The notes beneath the pieces are model-generated. The model saw only the letters and a list, made by a program, of their open reading frames with translations, searched no databases and had not been told where the DNA came from. From assembly GCF_000685075.1 (NCBI RefSeq), contig NZ_BAYD01000094.1, forward strand, positions 1 through 40,993: DNA of 40,993 bases, read 5' to 3'. Below are positions 32,455 to 40,639 of this stretch, piece by piece; position 1 is the first letter of the stretch, and each line of letters starts with the position of its first letter. Source of the DNA: Paraburkholderia oxyphila NBRC 105797. GTDB taxonomy: Bacteria > Pseudomonadota > Gammaproteobacteria > Burkholderiales > Burkholderiaceae. A program made the position numbers and the translations under genes.

Positions 32455-33163
32455 CTGCGCCTCCCGCACCGTGCTCGCGCGACGCCTCGCTTGCCGCGAC
32501 CAGCACGCGGCCCTTCCACTCAGCCAGACGCGCGGTCTGCGCGGCGTCCACGTCGACGCCGCGCCAGATCGCCTCGTAGTAGCGTGCTTCGAGCTCGGCC
32601 GGATCGGCGGCGCCCTCGAGCGCTGGAGCCACTTCGATCGGCGCACGCAGTGCGGCATTCACGCGGCAGCACACGATCAGCTCGTCCGCGTCCCCAGTGG
32701 CCCGCGTGTCACAGCCCAGATAGGCCGGCCACGCCGTCTGCCCGGTGGCGCTCGCATAGTGACGCCCGCTGGCATCGCTCCACGCCAGATCGAAATGCCT
32801 CCCGCGCGCGCTCATCATCTTCAGCCCGTACAGCGCCAGGCGCGGCGCGAGTGCCTGCGCAACGCGCACCACGCCCATGCCGTCCCGCGTCGCCTCGGCC
32901 CATGCGAGCTCGAACGCAAGCGCACAACCCGCCAGCCCCGCACAGTGCTGCACGCGCATCGCGCCAGGCGCGGCGCCTTCGACCACCACCCGCTCGCCGG
33001 GCTCGGCGCCAAGCAGGCCGTCCAGCGCCGCGAGACCATTGAGACCGAGCGCCTGCAACCACACGGCTGCGTCCGCCGCATCCTCGTAATCGCCCTGCGC
33101 CCACCCACTGCCCTCCAGCGCGGCGCGGCACAGCGAGACCAGTTCGTTCATCGCCATCTTCAT
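32441..33163 (-). CDS. DUF3726-like protein of unknown function
   Basis: A 240-residue soluble protein. Its start, MNELVSLCRAALEGSGWAQGDYEDAADAAVWLQALGLNGLAALDGLL, resembles my recollection of the DUF3726 family, with its N-E-x-x-x-L-x-x-x-A start and A-x-x-A-V-x-W-L motif; I am moderately sure. There is no signal peptide or membrane helix. Several cysteines (HCAGLAGCAL, GCDTRATG, VCCRVN) are present but form no known metal motif. The start codon overlaps the stop of the 588-residue protein gene by four bases (ATGA), and its end overlaps RidA. Translational coupling on both sides suggests that it works in a complex or a fixed ratio with these partners. No function is assigned. Confidence 0.6.
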   Translation of the reverse strand: MKMAMNELVSLCRAALEGSGWAQGDYEDAADAAVWLQALGLNGLAALDGLLGAEPGERVVVEGAAPGAMRVQHCAGLAGCALAFELAWAEATRDGMGVVRVAQALAPRLALYGLKMMSARGRHFDLAWSDASGRHYASATGQTAWPAYLGCDTRATGDADELIVCCRVNAALRAPIEVAPALEGAADPAELEARYYEAIWRGVDVDAAQTARLAEWKGRVLVAASEASREHGAGGADDGF

Positions 33164-34926
33164 GCTTGTGCACTCCCCCTTTCATTGCCATCCGGCACGC
33201 ACGGAAACAGCCAGTCGTCGATCATGTCCGGCGCGAGATCGTCGAGCGTCGGCGCCCCCTGGAACAGCGTGACCCTCACCCACAGGTTCGACTTCGGATC
33301 GAACTTGCTCGCGCCGAACATCGACAGCTTCGCGCGCATCAGGTCGATCGGCAGCATGTCGCGTGCGAGCAGGTTCTCGCGTATCTCCCCATACACACGC
33401 CCCGCGAGCGACTGCACGCGGCGCACGATCGCGCGAAACTCGGGATGCTCGGCCACGAACGCAGCCACGCCCGCATCGTCGTGCGCCTCCTGCAGCCGCG
33501 CATGGAGCCGCAGGATCTGGCGCGCGATGTCGAGCGGCAGCTCGCGCGCGGCGCCCGGTTCCTCCGCGCGCATGCCAAGGCGGGGCTCCTCTTTCTCGGC
33601 GGAGCGGTACCAGAAGAAATGGGTGTCGTCGCGCTGCGTCTGGGGCTGCGTGAGCGCCCAGCGGTAGTCGCGCTCCACGAGCGAGCGCAGCGCGCTCACG
33701 CGCATGTCGGGGTCGAGCCGCAGCGTATCGTCGACCGGTGCGCCACAGTCGATCGTGTCGACGTGTTCCGGATACAGCTCGAGCAGCACGGCCACGAGCA
33801 CTTCCTGCGCGGCACACGAGAGCTGCGCGGCGGCCCACGCAAGCAACGCGCCCCAGCGCAACGGCTGCGGACCCGCCGCTTCATGCTGTAGCGCACGCTC
33901 GAGACGCGGCAGCTCGGCGAGCAGTTGAGCGTTGCGCGCGGCCTCGCGCGGATGGTCGGTATGGACCTGCGCAATGTGGCGCCCGGCGCGCGCGAGCAGC
34001 GTGCGCGCACGGGCGAGCGTGGCGGCGTCGACGGACTCGACCGCCAGCACACGCGCCAGCGCCGTCTCGCGCCCGCGTATCCACTGGTCGAGCTGGGCCG
34101 GGTGGCGCACGAGGAACGGCGCCATCCCCAGCCCGGTCGCGTTGCCCACGCCCAGATAGCGCCGGTAGCTGCGCGCGAGCTTGACGGCCGCGCGCGGATT
34201 GCGCCGCGCCGCGATGTGCTCGACGAGGCGCACGCTGAAATCGCGCAACACGAAGACCGCGCACATCTGCGCCGAAAACCCCGCGCGAAACGCCTGGCTA
34301 TCGACGAGGCGCGTGTAATCGGCAATGCCGAACTTGCCGTTGCCGTACACGGCCGTCGTGCGGATCAGGTAGCCCACGCGCTCGAACGCGGCGGGATCCG
34401 GCTGCCGCCCTTCCGCGAGGCAGTTCACGACGTAGTCGAAGTTGCGCACGCTCTTGTTCGCCCGGCACAGCACGAGATCGTGCGCGCGCAGCCGGCCCGC
34501 CTCCTGCAGCGGCACATTGGCCCGCAGTTGCGCGAGATCCGCTGCTTCAGGCACGCCGCACACGAGGGCGGACGTGATGTCCCACTTCTCGGCGATCACG
34601 CGGTCGGTGCGCTCGGCGTCGTCGAGATGCTGCGAGAAAATCACCTGGCTGTAGCGCTCGCCATAGGCTTCGATCGTATAGACGCAGGTGCCATAGCCAT
34701 TGTCGTCGAGGTCCATGTGCGTGACGCGGATGCGCCAGTTGTCGCGCGCCATGCGCCTGACGAGCGCGCGCACGAAGCTCAGCCGCGTGCCGTGCATGGC
34801 GCCGAGCCGTTCGAGGCGATTCGTCACGTCGGGGCTGCGCATCGCGCTGCGCTCATCGAAATCGGCTGGCTGACTCACGCCGTTCGATTCGGTATCCATA
34901 TCAATATCCACTTCCATGCCAATCAT
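33160..34926 (-). CDS. 588-residue protein of unknown function in the betaine-type operon
   Basis: I do not recognise this family. The start is the ATG at 34926, seven bases after GGAG and overlapping the BCCT stop (TAATG); a longer open frame to 35121 runs into the BCCT gene and is not used. The protein is soluble by eye, with no signal peptide or membrane helix. Visible features are an N-terminal alpha/beta segment (IRVTHMDLDDNGYGTCVYTIEAYG), a basic stretch (AHDLVLCRANKSVRN), YGNGKFGIADY, several Arg/Ala/Leu-rich helical stretches, a CGAPVDDTLRLDPDMR segment and a charged C-terminal part (MLPIDLMRAKLSMFGASKFDPKSNLWVRVTLFQG). I see no nucleotide-binding, flavin or iron-sulfur motif. It is coupled to the BCCT gene upstream and the DUF3726-like gene downstream, so it is most likely an enzyme of the same pathway. 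Confidence 0.85.
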   Translation of the reverse strand: MIGMEVDIDMDTESNGVSQPADFDERSAMRSPDVTNRLERLGAMHGTRLSFVRALVRRMARDNWRIRVTHMDLDDNGYGTCVYTIEAYGERYSQVIFSQHLDDAERTDRVIAEKWDITSALVCGVPEAADLAQLRANVPLQEAGRLRAHDLVLCRANKSVRNFDYVVNCLAEGRQPDPAAFERVGYLIRTTAVYGNGKFGIADYTRLVDSQAFRAGFSAQMCAVFVLRDFSVRLVEHIAARRNPRAAVKLARSYRRYLGVGNATGLGMAPFLVRHPAQLDQWIRGRETALARVLAVESVDAATLARARTLLARAGRHIAQVHTDHPREAARNAQLLAELPRLERALQHEAAGPQPLRWGALLAWAAAQLSCAAQEVLVAVLLELYPEHVDTIDCGAPVDDTLRLDPDMRVSALRSLVERDYRWALTQPQTQRDDTHFFWYRSAEKEEPRLGMRAEEPGAARELPLDIARQILRLHARLQEAHDDAGVAAFVAEHPEFRAIVRRVQSLAGRVYGEIRENLLARDMLPIDLMRAKLSMFGASKFDPKSNLWVRVTLFQGAPTLDDLAPDMIDDWLFPCVPDGNERGSAQA

Positions 34927-36485
34927 TATTTCACTCCCTGCTCGACGGCCATCCTGCGCGCGATCCGCACCGCGTCCCACAGCGAAGGCAGGATCAGGAT
35001 CGAAACTGGCACAGCGGTAATGACGATGAACGATTGCAACGCGCTGATCCCACCCGCCCCCATCGTGATCAGCACCGCGCCAACGAGCCCCATGCCGACG
35101 GCCCAGAAGATCTTGAGCCACGCGCTGGGCTCACCGCCGCGATCGCCGGTCATAGCCATGGCGATCGTATAGGCCATCGAGCCGCCATTCGTCACCACCG
35201 AGAAGAAGCTGAGGAACAGGAACAGCGCCGAGATCAGGTTGCGCAGCGGCATGGCCTGGGCGACGCCGAGCAGCAGCGCCTCGGGCAGCGTGCCGTGCGA
35301 GACCACCTTGCCAGGCGTTGCCAGCTCGATGCCGATACCTGCACCGCCGACGAGCGTGAACCACAGCATCGTGATCAGCGGCGCGGCGATCGAGAGCAGC
35401 ACCACGAGCTCGCGGATCGTGCGGCCGCGCGATACCTTCGCGACATAGATCGCCATGATGGGCGCGTAGCCAATGAACCAGCCCCAGTAGAACAGCGTCC
35501 ACGCGTTGAGCCACTTGCTGTCGCCGCGATACATCGCCGTCTGCACGAAGTCCACGAGGTGCGTGGCGAACGCCTTGAAGAACACGCTGCTCAGGAAGCT
35601 CGTGGGCCCGCAGACATAGAGGTACGCCGCGAGGCCGAGCATCAGCCAGACGTGGATCTTGCAGACGAATCGCAGGCCTTCGAGCCCCGCGATGCAGGCC
35701 GTCGTGAAGATGGCGGTCACCGCGAGAATGACGAGCGCCTGGGTCGCGATGGTATCGGGCACGTGCCAGACCGACTGCAGCACATAGGCGATCTGCAGGC
35801 CGAGGAAGCCAATCGGGCCGATGGTGCCCGCCGCGACGGCGATGATCGAGGTGGCGTCCGCCAGCGCCGCGATCGGGCCCCGGAGCGCGCGCTGGCCGAA
35901 CAGCGGATACAGCAGCGTGCGCGGCGCAAGCGGCAGGCCCTTATCGAAATGCAGATGCATGAAGACGATGGTCAGCAGGCTGCCGAGCACGGCCCACGCC
36001 AGAAAGCCCCAGTGCAGGAACGATTGCGCGAGCGCCGCGACAGCCGCCGCCTCGCTGCGCGGCGCGGCGCCGAAGAACGGCGGCGGGCTCATGAAATGCA
36101 TGAGCGGCTCCGCGGCGGCCCAGAACGCGCCACCGCCGGCCAGCAGCGCGCACATGATGATCACGACCCAGTTGAAGGTCGAATTCGACGGCACCGCGCC
36201 GCGGCCGCCCAGCTTCACGCGGCCGAGCTTCGAGAACGCAATGCCCAGACTGACCACGAAGGTCGCGAGCATCAGCAACTGCCAGTACAGCCCGAAACCG
36301 CGCGTGGCCCAGCCGAAGGCCGTGTCGACCGCCGCCGAGAGCCACGGCAGGTTGACCAGCGCGGCGACGAGAAACAGCACGAAAAATCCGCCGCTGATGA
36401 TGAAGATGGGCCAGTCGATACGGCCACGGCGAGCGGCCGGTTCGTCACGCGCGGCCGCGAGGTCCGGCGAGGTCTGCATTTCCAT
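34926..36485 (-). CDS. BCCT-family transporter (betaine/carnitine/choline type)
   Basis: A 519-residue inner-membrane protein with about 12 helices. The ATG at 36485 has GGAGGAG upstream. BCCT landmarks are FWAAAEPLMHFM (121-132), equivalent to the FWGxAEP stretch, and the segment FYWGWFIGYAP (332-342) followed by SRGRTIREL (352-360). In characterised betaine carriers the latter reads FYWGWWISW and supplies tryptophans of the substrate cage. Here the second tryptophan is Phe337 and the third is Tyr340, and the Gly-x-Gly-x-Gly stretch of helix 3 is GGGAF. It is therefore a BCCT protein with a modified aromatic box, probably for a related but different cationic or zwitterionic substrate. It lies 35 bases after the dipeptidase gene. 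Confidence 0.93.
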   Translation of the reverse strand: MEMQTSPDLAAARDEPAARRGRIDWPIFIISGGFFVLFLVAALVNLPWLSAAVDTAFGWATRGFGLYWQLLMLATFVVSLGIAFSKLGRVKLGGRGAVPSNSTFNWVVIIMCALLAGGGAFWAAAEPLMHFMSPPPFFGAAPRSEAAAVAALAQSFLHWGFLAWAVLGSLLTIVFMHLHFDKGLPLAPRTLLYPLFGQRALRGPIAALADATSIIAVAAGTIGPIGFLGLQIAYVLQSVWHVPDTIATQALVILAVTAIFTTACIAGLEGLRFVCKIHVWLMLGLAAYLYVCGPTSFLSSVFFKAFATHLVDFVQTAMYRGDSKWLNAWTLFYWGWFIGYAPIMAIYVAKVSRGRTIRELVVLLSIAAPLITMLWFTLVGGAGIGIELATPGKVVSHGTLPEALLLGVAQAMPLRNLISALFLFLSFFSVVTNGGSMAYTIAMAMTGDRGGEPSAWLKIFWAVGMGLVGAVLITMGAGGISALQSFIVITAVPVSILILPSLWDAVRIARRMAVEQGVK

Positions 36486-36520
36486 GTCTCCTCCAGTCTT
36501 GAATAGTAGTTCGGCGCGCG

Positions 36521-37522
36521 TCAGCGGCGCTGTTCCGCATCGCGCAGGATGCGCATCCAGTTGCCGCCCATGATCTGCGCGACCTCGTTGGCGGCGAAGC
36601 CCGCGTGCACGAGCGCCGCCGTGAGGTTCGGAAAGTCGGCGTTCGAGCCGAACCAGCTCACGGGCTGCGGCCAGGCCGCGTTATCGGCGCTGCCTTCGCC
36701 GTAATCGGTCTGCTTGCTCCAGCGGCCGTTGCGCATCCATTCGAGCACGCTGTACGGCTGCCCCTGGCACAGGTCGCTGCCGATGCCCACGTGATCGATG
36801 CCGATGAGGTCGACCGTGCGCGCGACCATGTCGGTGAACTCGCCGGGCGTGCAGCGGCTGCCGTTCTTCAGATGAAACGGATAGAGGCTGAAGCCCACGA
36901 GGCCGCCGCGCTCGCCGAGCGCGCGCAGCACCGCGTCCGACTTGTTGCGCTTCGCCTCGTGGAAGAACGACGGATTCGCGTGGCTGATCACGATGGGCCG
37001 CGACGAGATCGCGATGGCTTCGAGCGTCGAGCGCTCGGCGCTGTGCGACATGTCGATCACCATGCCCACACGGTTCATTTCCTCGATCGCCGCGCGGCCG
37101 AAACGCGTGACGCCGCCATCGGAGGACTCATAGCAGCCCGTGGCGAGCAGGCTCTGATTGTTGTACGTGAGCTGCATCGTGCGCACGCCGAGATCGCGAA
37201 ACACCTCGATGAGGCCAATGTCGTCCTCGATCGGCGAACAATTCTGCAGTCCGTATAAAATGGCGACTTTTCCGGCTTGCTTCGCCGCGAGCACGTCGTC
37301 CATCGTCCGCGCCCGCATCACGAGATCGGCGTGGCGCTCGAAACGCGCGTTCCACTCGGCCAAGCGCGTGAGCGTCTCGCGAGCGTTCTCCCAATAGACG
37401 ATCGTCGCGTTGACGGCCGCGACGCCGCCGTCGCGCATCTGCTCGAAGATGCCGCGGTCCCAGTTCGAGTACTGGGTGCCGTCGATGACGACGAGCGAGT
37501 CATGCAGAGTCTTTTCAGTCAT
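36521..37522 (-). CDS. Membrane dipeptidase-family (peptidase M19-like) amidohydrolase with degenerate metal site
   Basis: A 333-residue protein of the renal dipeptidase fold. It has DMSHSAERS with His160, ISHANPS with His181, RNKSD and DHVGIGSD with Asp250. The first metal-binding motif of dipeptidases, DG-His-x-Asp, is here D-G-T16-Q17-Y18, and the bridging glutamate (normally EG) is Gln93 in GLQNCSP, so half of the binuclear site is missing. From memory, dipeptidase-like proteins encoded in Pseudomonas glycine-betaine/dimethylglycine clusters also start DG-x-x-x-x-x-W and have a FQN motif, so this is probably a distinct subfamily with another reaction. It follows the aldehyde dehydrogenase by 13 bases. 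A simple peptidase role is unlikely. Confidence 0.85.
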   Translation of the reverse strand: MTEKTLHDSLVVIDGTQYSNWDRGIFEQMRDGGVAAVNATIVYWENARETLTRLAEWNARFERHADLVMRARTMDDVLAAKQAGKVAILYGLQNCSPIEDDIGLIEVFRDLGVRTMQLTYNNQSLLATGCYESSDGGVTRFGRAAIEEMNRVGMVIDMSHSAERSTLEAIAISSRPIVISHANPSFFHEAKRNKSDAVLRALGERGGLVGFSLYPFHLKNGSRCTPGEFTDMVARTVDLIGIDHVGIGSDLCQGQPYSVLEWMRNGRWSKQTDYGEGSADNAAWPQPVSWFGSNADFPNLTAALVHAGFAANEVAQIMGGNWMRILRDAEQRR

Positions 37523-37535
37523 TGCCCGCCCCCTT

Positions 37536-38978
37536 TTATGCGCGCGTGTAGGCGGTCTTCAGCGTGGTGTAGAACTCGGCCGCGTGCGGCCCCTGTTCGC
37601 GCGGACCGTAGCTCGACGCCTTGCGGCCGCCAAACGGCACGTGATAGTCGGTGCCGGCCGTGGGCAAATTGACCATCACGCAACCCGCCTGCGCATGGCG
37701 GCGGAAATGCGTCGCGTGGCGCAGCGATTGCGTCATGATGCCGGCCGTGAGGCCGAACGCCGTGTCGTTGGCGACGGCCAGCGCCTCCTCGTAGTCGCGC
37801 ACGGGGATCACACAGGCGATCGGGCCGAAGATCTCGTCGCGATTGATCTGCATGTCGTTGCGGCCCTCGTCGAACAGCGCGGGCGACATGCACCATGCGC
37901 GCTCGGGATGCGCGAGCGCTTCGCCGCCGCACACGAGCCGCGCGCCCTCGCGCTGGCCGAGCGCGACATAGCGCAGATTCGATTCGAGCTGGCGCCCGTC
38001 GATGACCGGGCCCATCTGCACGCCTTCATCGAGCGCGCGGCCGACCCGCACGTTGCGCATCCGCTCGGCCAGCCGCTCGACGAACGCCGCGTGGATGCCC
38101 GGCGTCACGACGAGACGCGACGACGCGGTGCACTTCTGCCCGGCGCCCGAGTAAGCCCCTTGAAACGCACATTCGACCGCGAGATCGAGATCGGCGTCGT
38201 CGAGGACGACGAGCGCGTTCTTGCTGCCCATCTCCATCTGCAACTTGATGAGGTTCGGCGCGGCCGTGGCCGCGAGGCGGCGGCCGGTTTCGAGCGAGCC
38301 CGTGAACGAGATGCCGTCGACGCCCGGCGAGGTCGCGAGCAGATGGCCGATCGCCTCGCCCGGCCCCATCAGCAGGTTGAACGTCCCGGGGGGCAGCGCC
38401 TGGCGGCTGATGATCTCCGTGAGCGCCCATGCGCTGGCCGGCGTCAGGTTGGCGGGCTTGAACAGCACCGCATTGCCGAAGGCGAGCGCCGGCGCGATCT
38501 TCCAGCACGCCGTCGCCATCGGGAAATTCCACGGCGTGATGATGCCGACCACGCCGAGCGGCTCGCGCCGGTAATCGATCTCGATGCCGGGGCGCACCGA
38601 ATCGGCGTTGCCGCCGAGCTGCCGCAGCACTTCGGCCGCGAAGTAATGGAAGAACTGGCCCGCGCGCGCGACCTCGCCCACGCCCTCCGCGAGCGTCTTG
38701 CCCTCCTCGCGTGCAAGCTGCCGGCCAAGCTCGTCACGGCGCGCGATCAGCTCGTCGCCGATCGCACGCAGCACGTCGTGGCGCTGCTCGAGGCCCGTGG
38801 CGGCCCATTGGGGTTGCGCACGGCGCGCGGCTTCGATGGCCTGCTGCGCCTGGACGCTGGTGGCCTGCGTGTAGCGGCCGATCAGGTCGTCGGTGTCGGA
38901 GGGGCTGCGGTTCTCAACGAAGGTCTCGCCGGCCTGCCAGTGGCCGTCGATCCAGTTCAAAAAGGTCTGAGGATTCAT
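37536..38978 (-). CDS. Aldehyde dehydrogenase (alpha-ketoglutarate-semialdehyde dehydrogenase-like)
   Basis: A 480-residue aldehyde dehydrogenase, first gene of the six-gene operon. The ATG at 38978 (MNPQTFLNWIDGHW) is preferred over the frame opening at 39023. The catalytic glutamate is Glu249 in MEMGSKN and the nucleophile is Cys283 in GAGQKCTASSR. PWNFPMATACWKIAPALAFGN and FTGSLETGRR form the cofactor site. GAGQKCTASSR is typical of 2,5-dioxopentanoate (alpha-ketoglutarate semialdehyde) dehydrogenases and some related enzymes, distinct from the GabD-like enzyme at 5739. It is divergent from the LysR gene at 39081. It probably performs the terminal aldehyde-to-acid oxidation in the betaine-type pathway. 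Confidence 0.9.
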   Translation of the reverse strand: MNPQTFLNWIDGHWQAGETFVENRSPSDTDDLIGRYTQATSVQAQQAIEAARRAQPQWAATGLEQRHDVLRAIGDELIARRDELGRQLAREEGKTLAEGVGEVARAGQFFHYFAAEVLRQLGGNADSVRPGIEIDYRREPLGVVGIITPWNFPMATACWKIAPALAFGNAVLFKPANLTPASAWALTEIISRQALPPGTFNLLMGPGEAIGHLLATSPGVDGISFTGSLETGRRLAATAAPNLIKLQMEMGSKNALVVLDDADLDLAVECAFQGAYSGAGQKCTASSRLVVTPGIHAAFVERLAERMRNVRVGRALDEGVQMGPVIDGRQLESNLRYVALGQREGARLVCGGEALAHPERAWCMSPALFDEGRNDMQINRDEIFGPIACVIPVRDYEEALAVANDTAFGLTAGIMTQSLRHATHFRRHAQAGCVMVNLPTAGTDYHVPFGGRKASSYGPREQGPHAAEFYTTLKTAYTRA

Positions 38979-39041
38979 CTTCGATCTCAACGCGATTGAC
39001 GTGAGAGCGATTCTAGAAACCACGCTAAAATAGCCAAAGCC

Positions 39042-39063
39042 AATTTTTCTGATCGAAATATTT
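39042..39063. promoter_or_regulatory. Candidate LysR-binding dyad in the divergent promoter
   Basis: In the 102-base AT-rich gap between the aldehyde dehydrogenase and LysR genes, AATTTTTC (39042-39049) and GAAATATT (39055-39062) form an imperfect dyad around TGATC, matching the general T-N11-A form of LysR sites. It is the obvious control point of both units. Confidence 0.45.
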
Positions 39064-39080
39064 ATTCTTCTTATTTAGCT

Positions 39081-40004
39081 ATGGACCGGCTCCCCGATGT
39101 GAAAATCGCGCAGTTGCGCCATTTCGTGGCCGTCGTCGAGCACGGCGGCTTCAAGGCCGCCGCGCGGGCCGTGTTCCGCAGCCAGCCGGCGCTTTCGCTG
39201 TCGATCAAGGAGCTCGAGGGGGCGCTGGGCGCGGCGCTCTTCGAGAAGGGCAGCCACGCCTCGCCCACCCCGTTCGGCGCGATGCTCTATGGCGAGGCAC
39301 GCAAGCTCGTCGAGCATTACGAGCGCGCCATTGCCTCGGCAATCGATGTGGCACAGGTGCGCGGCGGCCGCGTGCGCGTGGCCTCGGTGCCATCGATCGC
39401 GCACGAGATACTGCCGCGCGCGATCAGCCGGTTCTCGGCGCGCCATCCCGGTGTGCATCTGCATGTGGAAGACGGCACGGCCGCCTATATCCACGACCGG
39501 GTGCGTTCAGGTGCGATCGACTTCGGCATCGCCGGCGAGCCGAAGGACGACTCCGAGCTCAGCTTCACGCCGCTGCTCGCCGACGTGATGTGCGTGGTCG
39601 TGAACGCGGGCCATGCGCTGTTCAGGCAGCGCCGCGTGGAATGGAAGGATTTGTCGGGCTACCGATTGATCGGCAACGGCACGCTGCGTGCGTTGCCCGA
39701 GCCGGTGCGGCGCGCCGCGGACGGACAGGACGACATCTTCATCGCCAATACGACCACGCTGCTCTCGGCCGTCGAAGGCGGTGTGGGGCTCACGGTGCTG
39801 CCCTGGCTCGCGCAGCAGCGCCATCGCGAGACACTGCGCTTCATTCCACTCGACGCGCCGCGCATCGAGCGCGCCGTGGGCTTCGTCGAGCTGACCGGAC
39901 GCTCGCTCAACCCCGCCGCGCATGCACTGCGCGAGAGCTTTTGTGAGGCGCTCGATGATGTGGCGCTGCCGCCGACGTATGTGCGGCGGCCGTCTGCGGA
40001 TTGA
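39081..40004 (+). CDS. LysR-family transcriptional regulator of the betaine-type operon
   Basis: A 307-residue LysR protein starting MDRLPDVKIAQLRHFVAVVEHGGFKAAARAVFRSQPALSLSIKELEGALG, a textbook LysR helix-turn-helix. It is followed by ALFEKGSHASPTPFG and a periplasmic-binding-like effector domain with AVEGGVGLTVLPWLA. No Shine-Dalgarno sequence is visible before the ATG, which follows an AT-rich stretch. It is divergent from the six-gene operon with a 102-base gap, the classical arrangement for a LysR activator of the neighbouring operon. Its inducer is probably the imported substrate or an intermediate. Confidence 0.92.
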   Translation: MDRLPDVKIAQLRHFVAVVEHGGFKAAARAVFRSQPALSLSIKELEGALGAALFEKGSHASPTPFGAMLYGEARKLVEHYERAIASAIDVAQVRGGRVRVASVPSIAHEILPRAISRFSARHPGVHLHVEDGTAAYIHDRVRSGAIDFGIAGEPKDDSELSFTPLLADVMCVVVNAGHALFRQRRVEWKDLSGYRLIGNGTLRALPEPVRRAADGQDDIFIANTTTLLSAVEGGVGLTVLPWLAQQRHRETLRFIPLDAPRIERAVGFVELTGRSLNPAAHALRESFCEALDDVALPPTYVRRPSAD

Positions 40005-40309
40005 GAGGATTAGAACTTCTGGCGAAGTCCGACGATCTCTGGACAACTAATACTCGACGCCACGGATGAACTGACGCAGGGGATTGCTGGTCTGCGGAAT
40101 CCGCCGCGATCCCGTGAAAAGCCGGCCAGATGGCGCTCTGGCGCGTTGTCGATGATCCTGGGATGACGCGTCGATTGTTTACGTGGACGCAACGCAGAAT
40201 TCGTTCTATTGGCATTGTTCTTCAATAGATAGCGCCTAAAATTCCCCCCATTGTGTTACGGCGATCGTTGCTTTGCGGCGGTGCCGGACTGCTTACATGA
40301 GAGGGTGCC
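40005..40309. other. 305-base intergenic region, nothing recognised
   Basis: It contains no open frame with a family pattern on either strand and no clear hairpin. The last 60 bases before 40310 become slightly AT-rich and probably hold the promoter of the next gene. Confidence 0.5.
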
Positions 40310-40639
40310 ATGAAGGAAATTCTTGAAGGAGCCGCGGTCATTGCCGCAATGAGCCTGTATCTGATTCCGTCAATCGAAGCCGATGCGCGCGGGCATCACG
40401 ATGCTTTGGCGATCACGTTGGTTAATGTGCTGCTGGGCTGGACCATCGTTGGATGGTTCGCGGCGCGTGCGTGGGCGCACAGCCGGCGCGAGGAACGGGT
40501 GCTTGGCGCCGCGAAGAGAATCCGGCGTGCGGCGGGCCGGATTACCAGTCAGAAGATCGTGCAGCATGCGCAATGGCGTACCGCGATGGAATCTCGATCA
40601 TTGGCGGGACAGCGTGATGTGAAGCGGTGCTATTCATGA
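40310..40639 (+). CDS. Superinfection immunity family membrane protein
   Basis: A 109-residue protein starting at an ATG with GAGAGG upstream. Residues about 5-22 form one hydrophobic segment (EGAAVIAAMSLYLIPSI). Then comes the family pattern A-x-x-R-x-H-x-x-A-L-A-I-x-x-x-N-x-x-L-G-W-T-x-x-G-W (residues about 25-50) and a second helix. This matches the superinfection immunity (Imm_superinfect) family, named after phage T4 Imm, which blocks DNA injection by related phages; chromosomal members are common small inner-membrane proteins of unproven role. A basic C-terminal tail of about 50 residues is longer than I would expect. It overlaps the next gene by four bases (ATGA). Confidence 0.8.
   Translation: MKEILEGAAVIAAMSLYLIPSIEADARGHHDALAITLVNVLLGWTIVGWFAARAWAHSRREERVLGAAKRIRRAAGRITSQKIVQHAQWRTAMESRSLAGQRDVKRCYS

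Noticed and set aside
35034..36506. Open frame of 490 codons on the plus strand
   Set aside because: Antisense to the BCCT gene; highly charged Arg/Glu/His/Gln-rich translation with no domain pattern.
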